Shown: positions 1 through 5,016 of the stretch, piece by piece
Numbering within the stretch: the stretch's first letter is position 1
How the letters are laid out: the number at the start of each line of letters is the position of its first letter
Assembly (NCBI GenBank): GCA_025350085.1
Contig: JANXYI010000219.1
Coordinates: 1-5,016, forward strand
Source: Deltaproteobacteria bacterium
GTDB taxonomy: Bacteria; Desulfobacterota; Desulfovibrionia; Desulfovibrionales; Desulfovibrionaceae
DNA: 5,016 bases
Reading direction: 5' to 3'
Translations under genes and position numbers: made by a program
Notes under the pieces: model-generated
The model's database searches: none
What the model saw: the letters and a program-made list of their open reading frames with translations, nothing else
Told to the model about the DNA's origin: nothing

Positions 1-1
1 C

Positions 2-691
2 GATTTTGCGGGGATTGGGCAGCAGACCTTGGCAAGTAAAGTTGGTGTTAGCCTGACCACGATCCAGAACTATGAGGGTGGGCAGTTCCCAAAGGGTGAG
101 CTGGCCGTCGCCTTGTCCAGTGCCCTTGGCTGTACGCTTGACTGGCTCCTCGCTGGTGTCGGGCCAATATTCGATCCTTCGCGCACCTCGGTTGAACATT
201 TTTCAGCTGGTTCGCCTTGCGGTACCCCACTGTCACGCGTCGTTGTGACCGAACCTCTTCCCCCCTGTGACGTTGACATGGTCTACGTGCCGATGGTTGA
301 GGCTCGGCTATCGGCAGGAACAGGGAGTTTTGAGACGGGTGGAGAGTCGGAAAAGCGCTATGGCTTCCGGGCGGATTTTTTGGCACGCAAGGGCCAGATA
401 TCGCAGATGGTGCTCATGTGCGTCGACGGCGACAGCATGGAGCCGGAGATCCACCACGGAGACGTGGTGCTTATTGACCAAAGCCAGACCACGCCCAGGG
501 CCGGGGCCATGTTCGCTGTTGGCGTTGAAGACCTGGTCTACATCAAGATGGTAGATATCCTGCCAGGCAAGATTATACTAAAAAGCTGCAACGGAGCTTA
601 TTTACCGCTAGAAGTTGACGCCAGAGGTGATCTTGTGGATGGGATTAGAATCGTAGGCAAGGCTGTCTGGTTGGGGAGGGAATTGCGATGA
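2..691 (+). CDS. XRE-family HTH / peptidase S24 (LexA/CI-like) repressor, 5'-truncated by window edge
   Basis: The frame is open from base 2 to the TGA at 689-691, so the true start lies upstream; TTG at 29 is only an internal codon. Codons from 2 to about 160 encode a Cro/CI-type helix-turn-helix (GIGQQTLASKVGVSLTTIQ, then YEGGQ), ending in CTLDWLLAG. A variable linker follows to about base 280. The C-terminal half is an S24 domain: V-D-G-D-S-M-E-P with the nucleophilic Ser at 434-436, GDVVLID after it, and the general-base Lys in YIKMV at 545-547. Ser and Lys are 37 residues apart, as in LexA (S119/K156). A candidate Ala-Gly self-cleavage bond (SAGTG) lies at 314-319, 40 residues before the Ser. 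Known family role: cytoplasmic DNA-binding repressor, often inactivated by RecA-stimulated autocleavage after DNA damage. Its target here is unknown. It could be a prophage or genomic-island repressor; canonical LexA is unlikely because the DNA-binding domain is of XRE type. It overlaps the next gene by ATGA. Confidence 0.9.
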   Translation, partial: DFAGIGQQTLASKVGVSLTTIQNYEGGQFPKGELAVALSSALGCTLDWLLAGVGPIFDPSRTSVEHFSAGSPCGTPLSRVVVTEPLPPCDVDMVYVPMVEARLSAGTGSFETGGESEKRYGFRADFLARKGQISQMVLMCVDGDSMEPEIHHGDVVLIDQSQTTPRAGAMFAVGVEDLVYIKMVDILPGKIILKSCNGAYLPLEVDARGDLVDGIRIVGKAVWLGRELR

Positions 692-1251
692 GGCTTCACC
701 GCTACTGCCTGGCGCTCTTCGTTCTGTTCACGCTGGGTGCCTGCTCCGGAGAGCAAGACAATATTAGATCCCAGGTCGCGGAGGTTGAAGCGGAGCTGTT
801 GAAGCTGGCAACGCCCGTGGAAGACGCGCACGCGAATTTTCAAACAGCGAGCGCGAAGCTTCCTACGGCCACAACCAAGGCGCTCGCGGGTCACCTTTCC
901 GACAGCATCAAACCTATTGTTCATGACGCAGCGGAAAAGAGTCTAGCCGCTGACAATAAATGCTTTGGAATTCAAAAGCACGTCGAAGCTTCGAGCCTGC
1001 CCAGCGACATCAAAGCCAAACTCGCCAGTGTCGTCTTTCAACACTCCCGATTCTACTACTGCCGTTGGACGGCCTATGAAACGGCAGAGGAGGCGATAGA
1101 CCTGCTGAAAAGGGGAAAGGTTGCTGAGTACCAGAAGGCTATGGCCCGCGCAGTTGAAAGCATGAACGAGGGAACCTCTTTTCAGATGGAAGCGGTCAGC
1201 CGCACTCAAGCGCTCAATTCACGTTTGGGCATTTCATCTGGTCAAAAGTAA
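688..1251 (+). CDS. Small predicted lipoprotein, function unknown
   Basis: The ORF has 187 codons, starting at the ATG that overlaps the upstream stop (ATGA, 688-691). A GGGGAGGG Shine-Dalgarno at 673-680 supports this start. The N-terminus is a lipoprotein signal peptide: basic n-region (MRLHR), hydrophobic stretch of about residues 6-17, and lipobox L16-G-A-C19 followed by S-G-E. Cleavage would leave lipidated Cys19. Ser at +2 would favour outer-membrane sorting under the E. coli Lol rule, if that rule applies here. The mature part looks largely helical and charged, with no motif I recognise. It has two further cysteines, Cys92 (NKCFG) and Cys125 (YYCRW), which could form a periplasmic disulfide. 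Co-transcription with the repressor suggests control by it, but nothing in the sequence reveals a function. The stop codon lies inside the first copy of a short direct repeat, so the native C-terminus may have been altered by an insertion. Confidence 0.8.
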   Translation: MRLHRYCLALFVLFTLGACSGEQDNIRSQVAEVEAELLKLATPVEDAHANFQTASAKLPTATTKALAGHLSDSIKPIVHDAAEKSLAADNKCFGIQKHVEASSLPSDIKAKLASVVFQHSRFYYCRWTAYETAEEAIDLLKRGKVAEYQKAMARAVESMNEGTSFQMEAVSRTQALNSRLGISSGQK

Positions 1252-1288
1252 CCGTCGCGCTCGATTGTCTGAACAAAAGTAACTGTCG
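1243..1288. repeat. 15-bp direct repeat pair, 31-bp period
   Basis: CAAAAGTAACCGTCG at 1243-1257 recurs as CAAAAGTAACTGTCG at 1274-1288 (14 of 15 identical), with starts 31 bp apart. The first copy contains the TAA stop of the lipoprotein gene. I see no third copy in the next period. Two similar pyrimidine-rich words (TTTCTTCTCG at 1289 and TTTCTTTCTCG at 1322) follow and may be coincidental. Spaced short direct repeats of this kind occur at the ends of IS21-family elements, so an insertion-sequence remnant is possible; a pair of protein-binding sites is the alternative. No transposase remnant is visible. Confidence 0.55.
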
Positions 1289-1407
1289 TTTCTTCTCGAA
1301 ACTGCCATCCGCCGAATTTGGTTTCTTTCTCGCGGTGATTGCTTTGCCGCTGTAGCTTTTCCCGTCCCTTCCTATCCCGTCATGTCCCTTTATTTCCCAG
1401 GTCGCCC

Positions 1408-1520
1408 CCGTGTAAGTCTAAGTGTCGTGCCACACCAAGTGGGTACCACAGGCATTCCCCGGCTGCCGACGGGTAGCAGTTGTGCCGGAGGCCCTGGGCC
1501 TAGACACAATCCTTACGCGG
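1408..1520 (+). promoter_or_regulatory. Candidate structured 5' leader RNA of the kdp operon
   Basis: The segment closes on itself. CCGTGTAAG (1408-1416) pairs with CTTACGCGG (1512-1520) over 9 bp with one G-U. GTGTC (1422-1426) then pairs with GACAC (1503-1507) after a 5/4-nt internal loop. Inside are three possible arms. Arm one is GTGCC/GGCAT (1427-1431/1451-1455), enclosing GTGG-GTA-CCAC (1439-1449). Arm two is GCTGCC/GGTAGC around a GACG loop (1462-1477), with an alternative CCGGC/GCCGG (1459-1463/1484-1488). Arm three is GGCC-CTG-GGCC (1490-1500). A closing helix with several arms resembles riboswitch-type architecture, but I do not recognise the class: the conserved cores of the ydaO c-di-AMP, cobalamin and ZTP riboswitches are not evident. 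The pairing is seen in the sequence; transcription and regulatory role are inferred. It ends about 90 nt before the first kdp-operon ORF. Confidence 0.4.
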
Positions 1521-1566
1521 CCCACTCATTTTCCTACACACCATTTATTTCCGATGTGCTAAAAGT

Positions 1567-1606
1567 CTCCTCAAGAAACCCGGCGAACCAAGGCCGGGAG
1601 GAGGAG
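1567..1606 (+). promoter_or_regulatory. Hairpin sequestering the Shine-Dalgarno of the first kdp-operon ORF
   Basis: CTCCTC (1567-1572) is perfectly complementary to GAGGAG (1601-1606), the ribosome binding site 6 nt upstream of the ATG at 1613. The same arm contains a perfect 6-bp stem CCCGGC/GCCGGG (1579-1584/1593-1598) with an 8-nt loop; an AAGAAA bulge and an AG separate the two helices. Folded, it would hide the Shine-Dalgarno. No T-run follows, so it is not an intrinsic terminator. Purine-rich SDs often find chance complements, but the stacked GC helix makes coincidence less likely. A translational gate is inferred. Confidence 0.5.
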
Positions 1607-1612
1607 TGCCCC

Positions 1613-1732
1613 ATGTTGGAAATGTTTGCGACACCGTCGGACGGCCTCATCGGCCTCTTGTTCCTGCTGGCCGTGCTGGCCAGCCTGGGCCTGGTGCGTC
1701 TGGCCGAAAGCCTCAAGGAGCTGCGCTCATGA
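1613..1732 (+). CDS. Single-pass small membrane protein at the head of the kdp operon, unknown
   Basis: The ORF has 39 codons, starting at ATG 1613 after a strong GAGGAG (1601-1606, 6-nt spacer). A second ATG at 1622 is too far from that site. The stop TGA (1730-1732) overlaps the kdpF ATG as ATGA. The protein has a short N-terminus ([10 protein letters not shown]), one hydrophobic helix at about residues 11-28 ([18 protein letters not shown]) and a charged tail with R29, E32, K35, E36 and R38. The positive-inside rule predicts N-out/C-in, the same orientation as KdpF. It lacks the C-terminal PEAF signature of KdpF, so it is not simply a second kdpF. Its position and coupling suggest a KdpFABC accessory or leader peptide; that role is inference. 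The GC-rich third positions match the kdp genes, which supports real coding. Confidence 0.7.
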   Translation: MLEMFATPSDGLIGLLFLLAVLASLGLVRLAESLKELRS

Positions 1733-1821
1733 ACCTTTTGTACATCCTGACCGGCATCGTGGTGCTGGGCCTGTTCGTCTACCTGGTGGTGGCCCTGCTC
1801 AAACCGGAGGCGTTCGAGTAA
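1729..1821 (+). CDS. kdpF: K+-transporting ATPase subunit KdpF
   Basis: The ORF encodes 30 aa, close to the 29 aa of E. coli KdpF. It has one transmembrane helix (about residues 4-24, [20 protein letters not shown]) and the characteristic C-terminal KPEAF. KdpF is a lipid-like stabilising subunit of the inner-membrane KdpFABC K+ pump and is not catalytic. AAGGAG at 1715-1720 lies 8 nt before the ATG at 1729. The gene overlaps the upstream small ORF (ATGA), and its TAA shares an A with the kdpA ATG (TAATG, 1819-1823), so translation is probably coupled along the chain. A longer in-frame GTG start at 1606 would run through the upstream ORF and is not credible. Confidence 0.93.
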   Translation: MNLLYILTGIVVLGLFVYLVVALLKPEAFE

Positions 1822-3605
1822 TGCTGTTCCCGGACATTCTCACTGTCGTTCTGTATATGGTGCTGCTCCTGGGCCTGGCCTGGCCGCTGGGCCAGTATAT
1901 GGCCAAGGTGCTGGAGGGCAAGCCCTGCGCTCTTTCCCGCGTGCTCGGGCCTGTGGAGCGTCTGCTCTATCGGGTCTGCGGGGTAAAGCCGCAGGAGGAG
2001 ATGGATTGGAAGGGCTATGCCCTGGCCATGTTCCTCTTCAACATGCTTGGCTTCGTGGTCCTGTATGTCCTCCAGAGGGCGCAGGGTGTGCTGCCGCTCA
2101 ACCCCGACGCGATGAGCGCGGTGGAGCCTGGCCTGGCCTTCAACACGGCCATGAGCTTCACCACCAACACCAACTGGCAGGCCTACAGCGGCGAGAGCAC
2201 CATGAGCTATCTGACGCAGATGCTGGGCCTGACCGTGCACAACTTCGTGTCCGCGGCCACGGGCATCGCCGTGCTGGTTGCGCTCATCCGCGGGCTGGCC
2301 CGGCGCGAGACGCGCTTTCTCGGCAACTTCTGGGTCGATCTGGTGCGCAGCACGCTCTACATCCTCCTGCCGCTGTCCGTGGCTTTTGCCCTGGTGCTGG
2401 TCTGGCAGGGTGTGCCGCAGACCTTTGGGGGCACGGTGAACGCCACCCTGGCCGCGCCCGTGGCCTACGAGATCACGCCCTCGGCTGATGACTTGAAGGC
2501 CGACCCGACGCTGAAGCCCACTCCGGCCCCCATTTCGATGGTCGCCACGGAGCAGGCCATCACGCGCGGGCCGGTTGCCTCCCAGGAGGCCATCAAGCAG
2601 CTCGGGACCAATGGCGGCGGGTTCTTCAACGCCAACTCCGCCCATCCCTTCGAGAACCCCACGCCGCTGACCAACTTCCTGGAGATGCTGGCCATCCTGC
2701 TTATCCCGGCGGCGCTCTGCCACACCTTCGGCCGCATGGCCGGGGACGCGCGCCAGGGCTGGGTGCTGCTCGCGGCCATGACCATTATTTTCATGTCCTT
2801 TCTGGCGGCCTGCCTCTGGGCCGAGCATTCCGGCGTGCCGCAGATGGCCCGGTTCGGCGTGGACGGCCTGGCCAATATGGAAGGCAAGGAGCTGCGCCTT
2901 GGCGTGACGGCTTCGGCCCTGTGGGCCACGGCCACCACAGCGGCGTCGAACGGCTCGGTGAACGCCATGCACGATTCCTTCACCCCGCTTGGCGGGCTGG
3001 TGCCCATGGTGCTCATCCAGCTGGGCGAGGTGGTCTTCGGCGGCGTGGGCTCCGGGCTTTACGGCATGCTGGTCTTCGCCATCATCGTGGTCTTCATCGG
3101 CGGGCTCATGGTCGGCCGCACCCCGGAATACCTGGGCAAGAAGATTGAGGCCTTTGAGACCAAGATGTGCTCGATCGTCATCATGGTGCCGCTCTTCGGC
3201 GTGCTCATCGGCACGGCCTGGGCGGTGATGACGGCCTCGGGCAAGGCGGCCGTCGCCAACCCCGGCGCGCATGGCTTCAGCGAGATCCTCTATGCCTTCT
3301 CGTCCATGGCCAACAACAACGGCAGCGCCTTTGCCGGGCTCTCGGCCAACATCCCGCTGTACAACCTGCTGGGCGGCATCATCATGCTCTTCGGCCGCTT
3401 CTGGCTGGCCATCCCGGTGCTGGCGCTGGCCGGCTCGCTGGCGGCCAAGAAGAGCGTACCCGTGAGCGCGGGCACCCTGCCCACGCACACGCCGCTCTTC
3501 TGCGGCCTGCTCATCTGCGTGGTGCTGGTGGTGGGCGCGTTGACCTTCATCCCGGCCCTGGCCCTTGGCCCCATTGTGGAACATCTGATGATGCTCGGGC
3601 ACTAG
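1821..3605 (+). CDS. kdpA: K+-transporting ATPase subunit KdpA (K+-translocating subunit)
   Basis: The protein has 594 aa; E. coli KdpA has 557. KdpA is the channel-like inner-membrane subunit that selects K+ from the periplasm and passes it through an intersubunit tunnel to KdpB. It has four pseudo-repeats, each with a selectivity-filter loop, and all four are intact: TNTNWQ (115-120; Q120 matches E. coli Q116), [11 protein letters not shown] from 262, [11 protein letters not shown] from 376, and [13 protein letters not shown] from 498. Glycines 265, 378 and 501 match E. coli G232, G345 and G468. [10 protein letters not shown] and the C-terminal [13 protein letters not shown] are also typical. 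The start at 1821 follows GGAGG (1806-1810) and agrees with the family N-terminus; reading upstream in frame merely runs through kdpF and the small ORF. About 29 extra residues, Pro-rich near 229-237, lie in the loop before the second filter segment. The TAG at 3603-3605 is followed by 27 bp and then kdpB. Confidence 0.97.
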   Translation: MLFPDILTVVLYMVLLLGLAWPLGQYMAKVLEGKPCALSRVLGPVERLLYRVCGVKPQEEMDWKGYALAMFLFNMLGFVVLYVLQRAQGVLPLNPDAMSAVEPGLAFNTAMSFTTNTNWQAYSGESTMSYLTQMLGLTVHNFVSAATGIAVLVALIRGLARRETRFLGNFWVDLVRSTLYILLPLSVAFALVLVWQGVPQTFGGTVNATLAAPVAYEITPSADDLKADPTLKPTPAPISMVATEQAITRGPVASQEAIKQLGTNGGGFFNANSAHPFENPTPLTNFLEMLAILLIPAALCHTFGRMAGDARQGWVLLAAMTIIFMSFLAACLWAEHSGVPQMARFGVDGLANMEGKELRLGVTASALWATATTAASNGSVNAMHDSFTPLGGLVPMVLIQLGEVVFGGVGSGLYGMLVFAIIVVFIGGLMVGRTPEYLGKKIEAFETKMCSIVIMVPLFGVLIGTAWAVMTASGKAAVANPGAHGFSEILYAFSSMANNNGSAFAGLSANIPLYNLLGGIIMLFGRFWLAIPVLALAGSLAAKKSVPVSAGTLPTHTPLFCGLLICVVLVVGALTFIPALALGPIVEHLMMLGH

Positions 3606-3632
3606 CCCCAGGTCAGGCAAGGAGAACCTCCC

Positions 3633-5016
3633 ATGTCCGGCAAAACCAAGTCCTTGTCCCGCCCGCTCTTCGATCCCGAGATCGTGAAGAGCGCGGCGCT
3701 TGATTCCTTCCGCAAGCTCTCGCCGCGCGTGCAGGTGAAAAATCCTGTCATGTTCACGGTGTATATCGGCAGCATGCTGACCACGGTGCTGTTCCTCCAG
3801 GCCTTCTACCTTCAGATGAAGGGCGGCCACGGCGAGGCCCCGGCCGGGTTCATCCTGGCCGTGTCGCTCTGGCTGTGGTTCACGGTGCTCTTTGCCAATT
3901 TCGCCGAGGCCATGGCCGAAGGCCGGGGCAAGGCCCAGGCCGCGACCCTGCGCCAGGCCCGGGCCGAGACCCCGGCCCGCAAGCTGGCCAAGGCCGACCG
4001 CGATGCCGCAAGCGAGATGGTTTCCTCCACGGCCCTGCGCCGCGGCGACTTCGTGCTCGTGGTTGCTGGCGAGGCCATCCCCTGCGACGGCGAGGTCATC
4101 GACGGCGTGGCCTCGGTGGACGAGAGCGCCATCACCGGCGAGAGCGCGCCCGTGATTCGCGAGGCCGGGGGTGACCGCAGCGCCGTCACCGGCGGTACGC
4201 GGGTGCTTTCGGATTCCATCCTCATCCGCATCAGCGCGGACCCGGGCGAGACCTTCCTGGACCGCATGATCTCCATGGTCGAGGGCGCCAAGCGCCGCAA
4301 GACGCCCAACGAGATCGCGCTGAACATCCTGCTCGCCGCGTTGACCATCATCTTCCTGCTTGTCTGCGCCACGCTGCTGCCCTTCTCCATGTTCGGCGTG
4401 GAACAGGCGGGCAAGGGGGCGGTGATCTCGGTCACCGTGCTCACCGCCCTCTTCGTCTGCCTGGCGCCCACCACCATCGGCGGGCTCTTGTCGGCCATCG
4501 GCATCGCGGGAATGGACCGGCTGATCCAGGCCAACGTCATCGCCATGAGCGGTCGCGCCGTGGAGGCGGCCGGAGACGTGGACGTGCTCTTGCTGGACAA
4601 GACCGGCACCATCACCCTGGGCAACCGCCAGGCCACGCTGTTCCTGCCCGCGCCAGGGGTCAGCGAGAATGAACTGGCCGACGCCGCCCAGCTCACGTCC
4701 CTGGTGGACGAGACCCCGGAGGGCCGCAGCATCGTGGTCCTGGCCAAGGAGAAGTTCGGCATCCGCCAACGCGACGTGAGCCAGCTCGGGGCCACCTTCA
4801 TCCCCTTCACGGCCCAGACGCGCATGAGCGGCGTGAACCTGCCCGGCGGCCGGTCCATCCTCAAGGGCGCGCCCGACGCCATCGAGCGCCTCGTGGCTGA
4901 TACAGGGAGCGAGTTCCCCCAGGCGGTCCAGGACCACGTGCAGGACATCGCCCGCGAAGGCGGCACCCCGCTCTTGGTGGCGGAGAAGTCGGAGGCCGGC
5001 GCGCGCGTGCTCGGGG
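3633..5016 (+). CDS. kdpB: K+-transporting P-type ATPase subunit KdpB, 3'-truncated by window edge
   Basis: This is the catalytic P-type ATPase subunit of KdpFABC, which couples ATP hydrolysis to K+ import. ATG 3633 follows AAGGAG (3619-3624, 8-nt spacer). The frame stays open for 461 codons to the edge; E. coli KdpB has 682 aa, so roughly the last third is missing. Visible in order: N-terminal NPVMF and a first TM pair (about 40-95); the A domain with CDGEVIDG and TGES at 168-171; GETFLDRM and [10 protein letters not shown]; the TM region with PTTIGG at 279-284; the phosphorylated Asp322 in [23 protein letters not shown]; and the N-domain (ATP-binding) [10 protein letters not shown] and K411-G-A. 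Ser171 matches E. coli S162, whose phosphorylation inhibits the pump at high K+, so that control could be retained. The residue before Pro279 is Ala where E. coli has Ile (CLAP for CLIP). kdpC is expected next, outside the window. Confidence 0.97.
   Translation, partial: MSGKTKSLSRPLFDPEIVKSAALDSFRKLSPRVQVKNPVMFTVYIGSMLTTVLFLQAFYLQMKGGHGEAPAGFILAVSLWLWFTVLFANFAEAMAEGRGKAQAATLRQARAETPARKLAKADRDAASEMVSSTALRRGDFVLVVAGEAIPCDGEVIDGVASVDESAITGESAPVIREAGGDRSAVTGGTRVLSDSILIRISADPGETFLDRMISMVEGAKRRKTPNEIALNILLAALTIIFLLVCATLLPFSMFGVEQAGKGAVISVTVLTALFVCLAPTTIGGLLSAIGIAGMDRLIQANVIAMSGRAVEAAGDVDVLLLDKTGTITLGNRQATLFLPAPGVSENELADAAQLTSLVDETPEGRSIVVLAKEKFGIRQRDVSQLGATFIPFTAQTRMSGVNLPGGRSILKGAPDAIERLVADTGSEFPQAVQDHVQDIAREGGTPLLVAEKSEAGARVLG

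Larger units (their letters stand above)
1252..1612. other. Intergenic region: likely kdp leader and promoter region, no gene seen
   Basis: This is about 360 bp without a credible coding region on either strand. From left to right it holds the rest of the 15-bp direct repeat, a pyrimidine-rich stretch at about 1355-1399, a self-complementary segment at 1408-1520, an AT-richer segment at about 1525-1565, and the hairpin covering the ribosome binding site of the first kdp-operon ORF. I see no hairpin followed by a T-run that would terminate the lipoprotein transcript. I cannot place a sigma-70 promoter with confidence. The kdp promoter should lie here because the adjacent operon starts at 1613. 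A KdpE site, if present, cannot be recognised by eye. Confidence 0.6.

Noticed and set aside
1418..1434. Sigma-54-like TGGCAC on the minus strand
   Set aside because: The -12 element TTGC is not at the required spacing, and the promoter would point towards the lipoprotein's 3' end with no gene to serve.
1408..1520. Known riboswitch classes (cobalamin, ZTP/pfl, ydaO c-di-AMP) or a tRNA remnant
   Set aside because: Short look-alikes occur (e.g. GTGGGTACCAC, GCTGCC, CCCTGGGCC), but the conserved core elements of each class are missing or in the wrong order, and there is no T-loop signature of a tRNA.
1480..1565. Sigma-70-like promoter words (TTGTGC with CACAAT; TGTGCTAAAAG)
   Set aside because: Spacing or match to consensus is poor; not supportable by eye without transcription start data.
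1579..1598. GC-rich hairpin as an intrinsic terminator
   Set aside because: It is followed by purines (the SD) rather than a T-run, and sits directly before a start codon.
1382..1612. In-frame upstream extension of the 39-codon micro-ORF to an ATG at 1382
   Set aside because: It has no Shine-Dalgarno at 1382, its translation looks non-coding, and it would run through the structured segment. The ATG at 1613 has an excellent SD.
1779..4937. Very long open frame on the minus strand (1052 codons) and a second minus-strand frame at 3812-4966
   Set aside because: Both are antisense to clear kdpA/kdpB coding sequence. They arise from strong GC-ending codon bias, and their translations are low-complexity and rich in H/R/G/A/Q or S/R/M/A.

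Overview
The window holds two unrelated segments of a GC-rich proteobacterial chromosome. The sequence style suggests Desulfovibrionaceae or a related (former) deltaproteobacterium: an XRE-S24 repressor typical of that group, a compact kdpF and GC-rich third codon positions in kdp. This is an impression from sequence alone, not a database result.

Left segment (1-1251). A 5'-truncated XRE/S24 (LexA/CI-like) repressor with an intact self-cleavage site and Ser/Lys dyad overlaps, through an ATGA junction, a small predicted lipoprotein of unknown function. The two look like one operon. Their codon use is more mixed than in the right segment, with more AT-ending codons, and no phage structural or integrase gene is visible.

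Intergenic segment (1252-1612, about 360 bp). No convincing gene is present. It contains a 15-bp direct repeat (31-bp period) whose first copy overlaps the lipoprotein stop codon. It also contains a strongly self-complementary stretch (1408-1520) that can fold as a closed multi-arm RNA, and a hairpin (1567-1606) whose 3' strand is the Shine-Dalgarno of the first kdp-operon ORF. This looks like a regulatory leader for kdp.

Right segment (1613-5016). This is the start of a high-affinity K+ uptake operon. A 39-codon single-TM membrane ORF of unknown identity comes first, then kdpF (30 aa), kdpA (594 aa, all four selectivity-filter loops intact) and the first 461 codons of kdpB (TGES, PTTIGG and DKTGT motifs intact, running off the edge). 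The first three ORFs are chained by ATGA and TAATG overlaps. kdpC and probably a sensor/regulator would be expected downstream, outside the window. KdpA forms the K+ channel-like path, KdpB is the ATP-driven P-type pump subunit and KdpF stabilises the complex.

The least explained part is the kdp leader with the extra small membrane ORF: a candidate RNA-level switch feeding a translationally coupled cascade.
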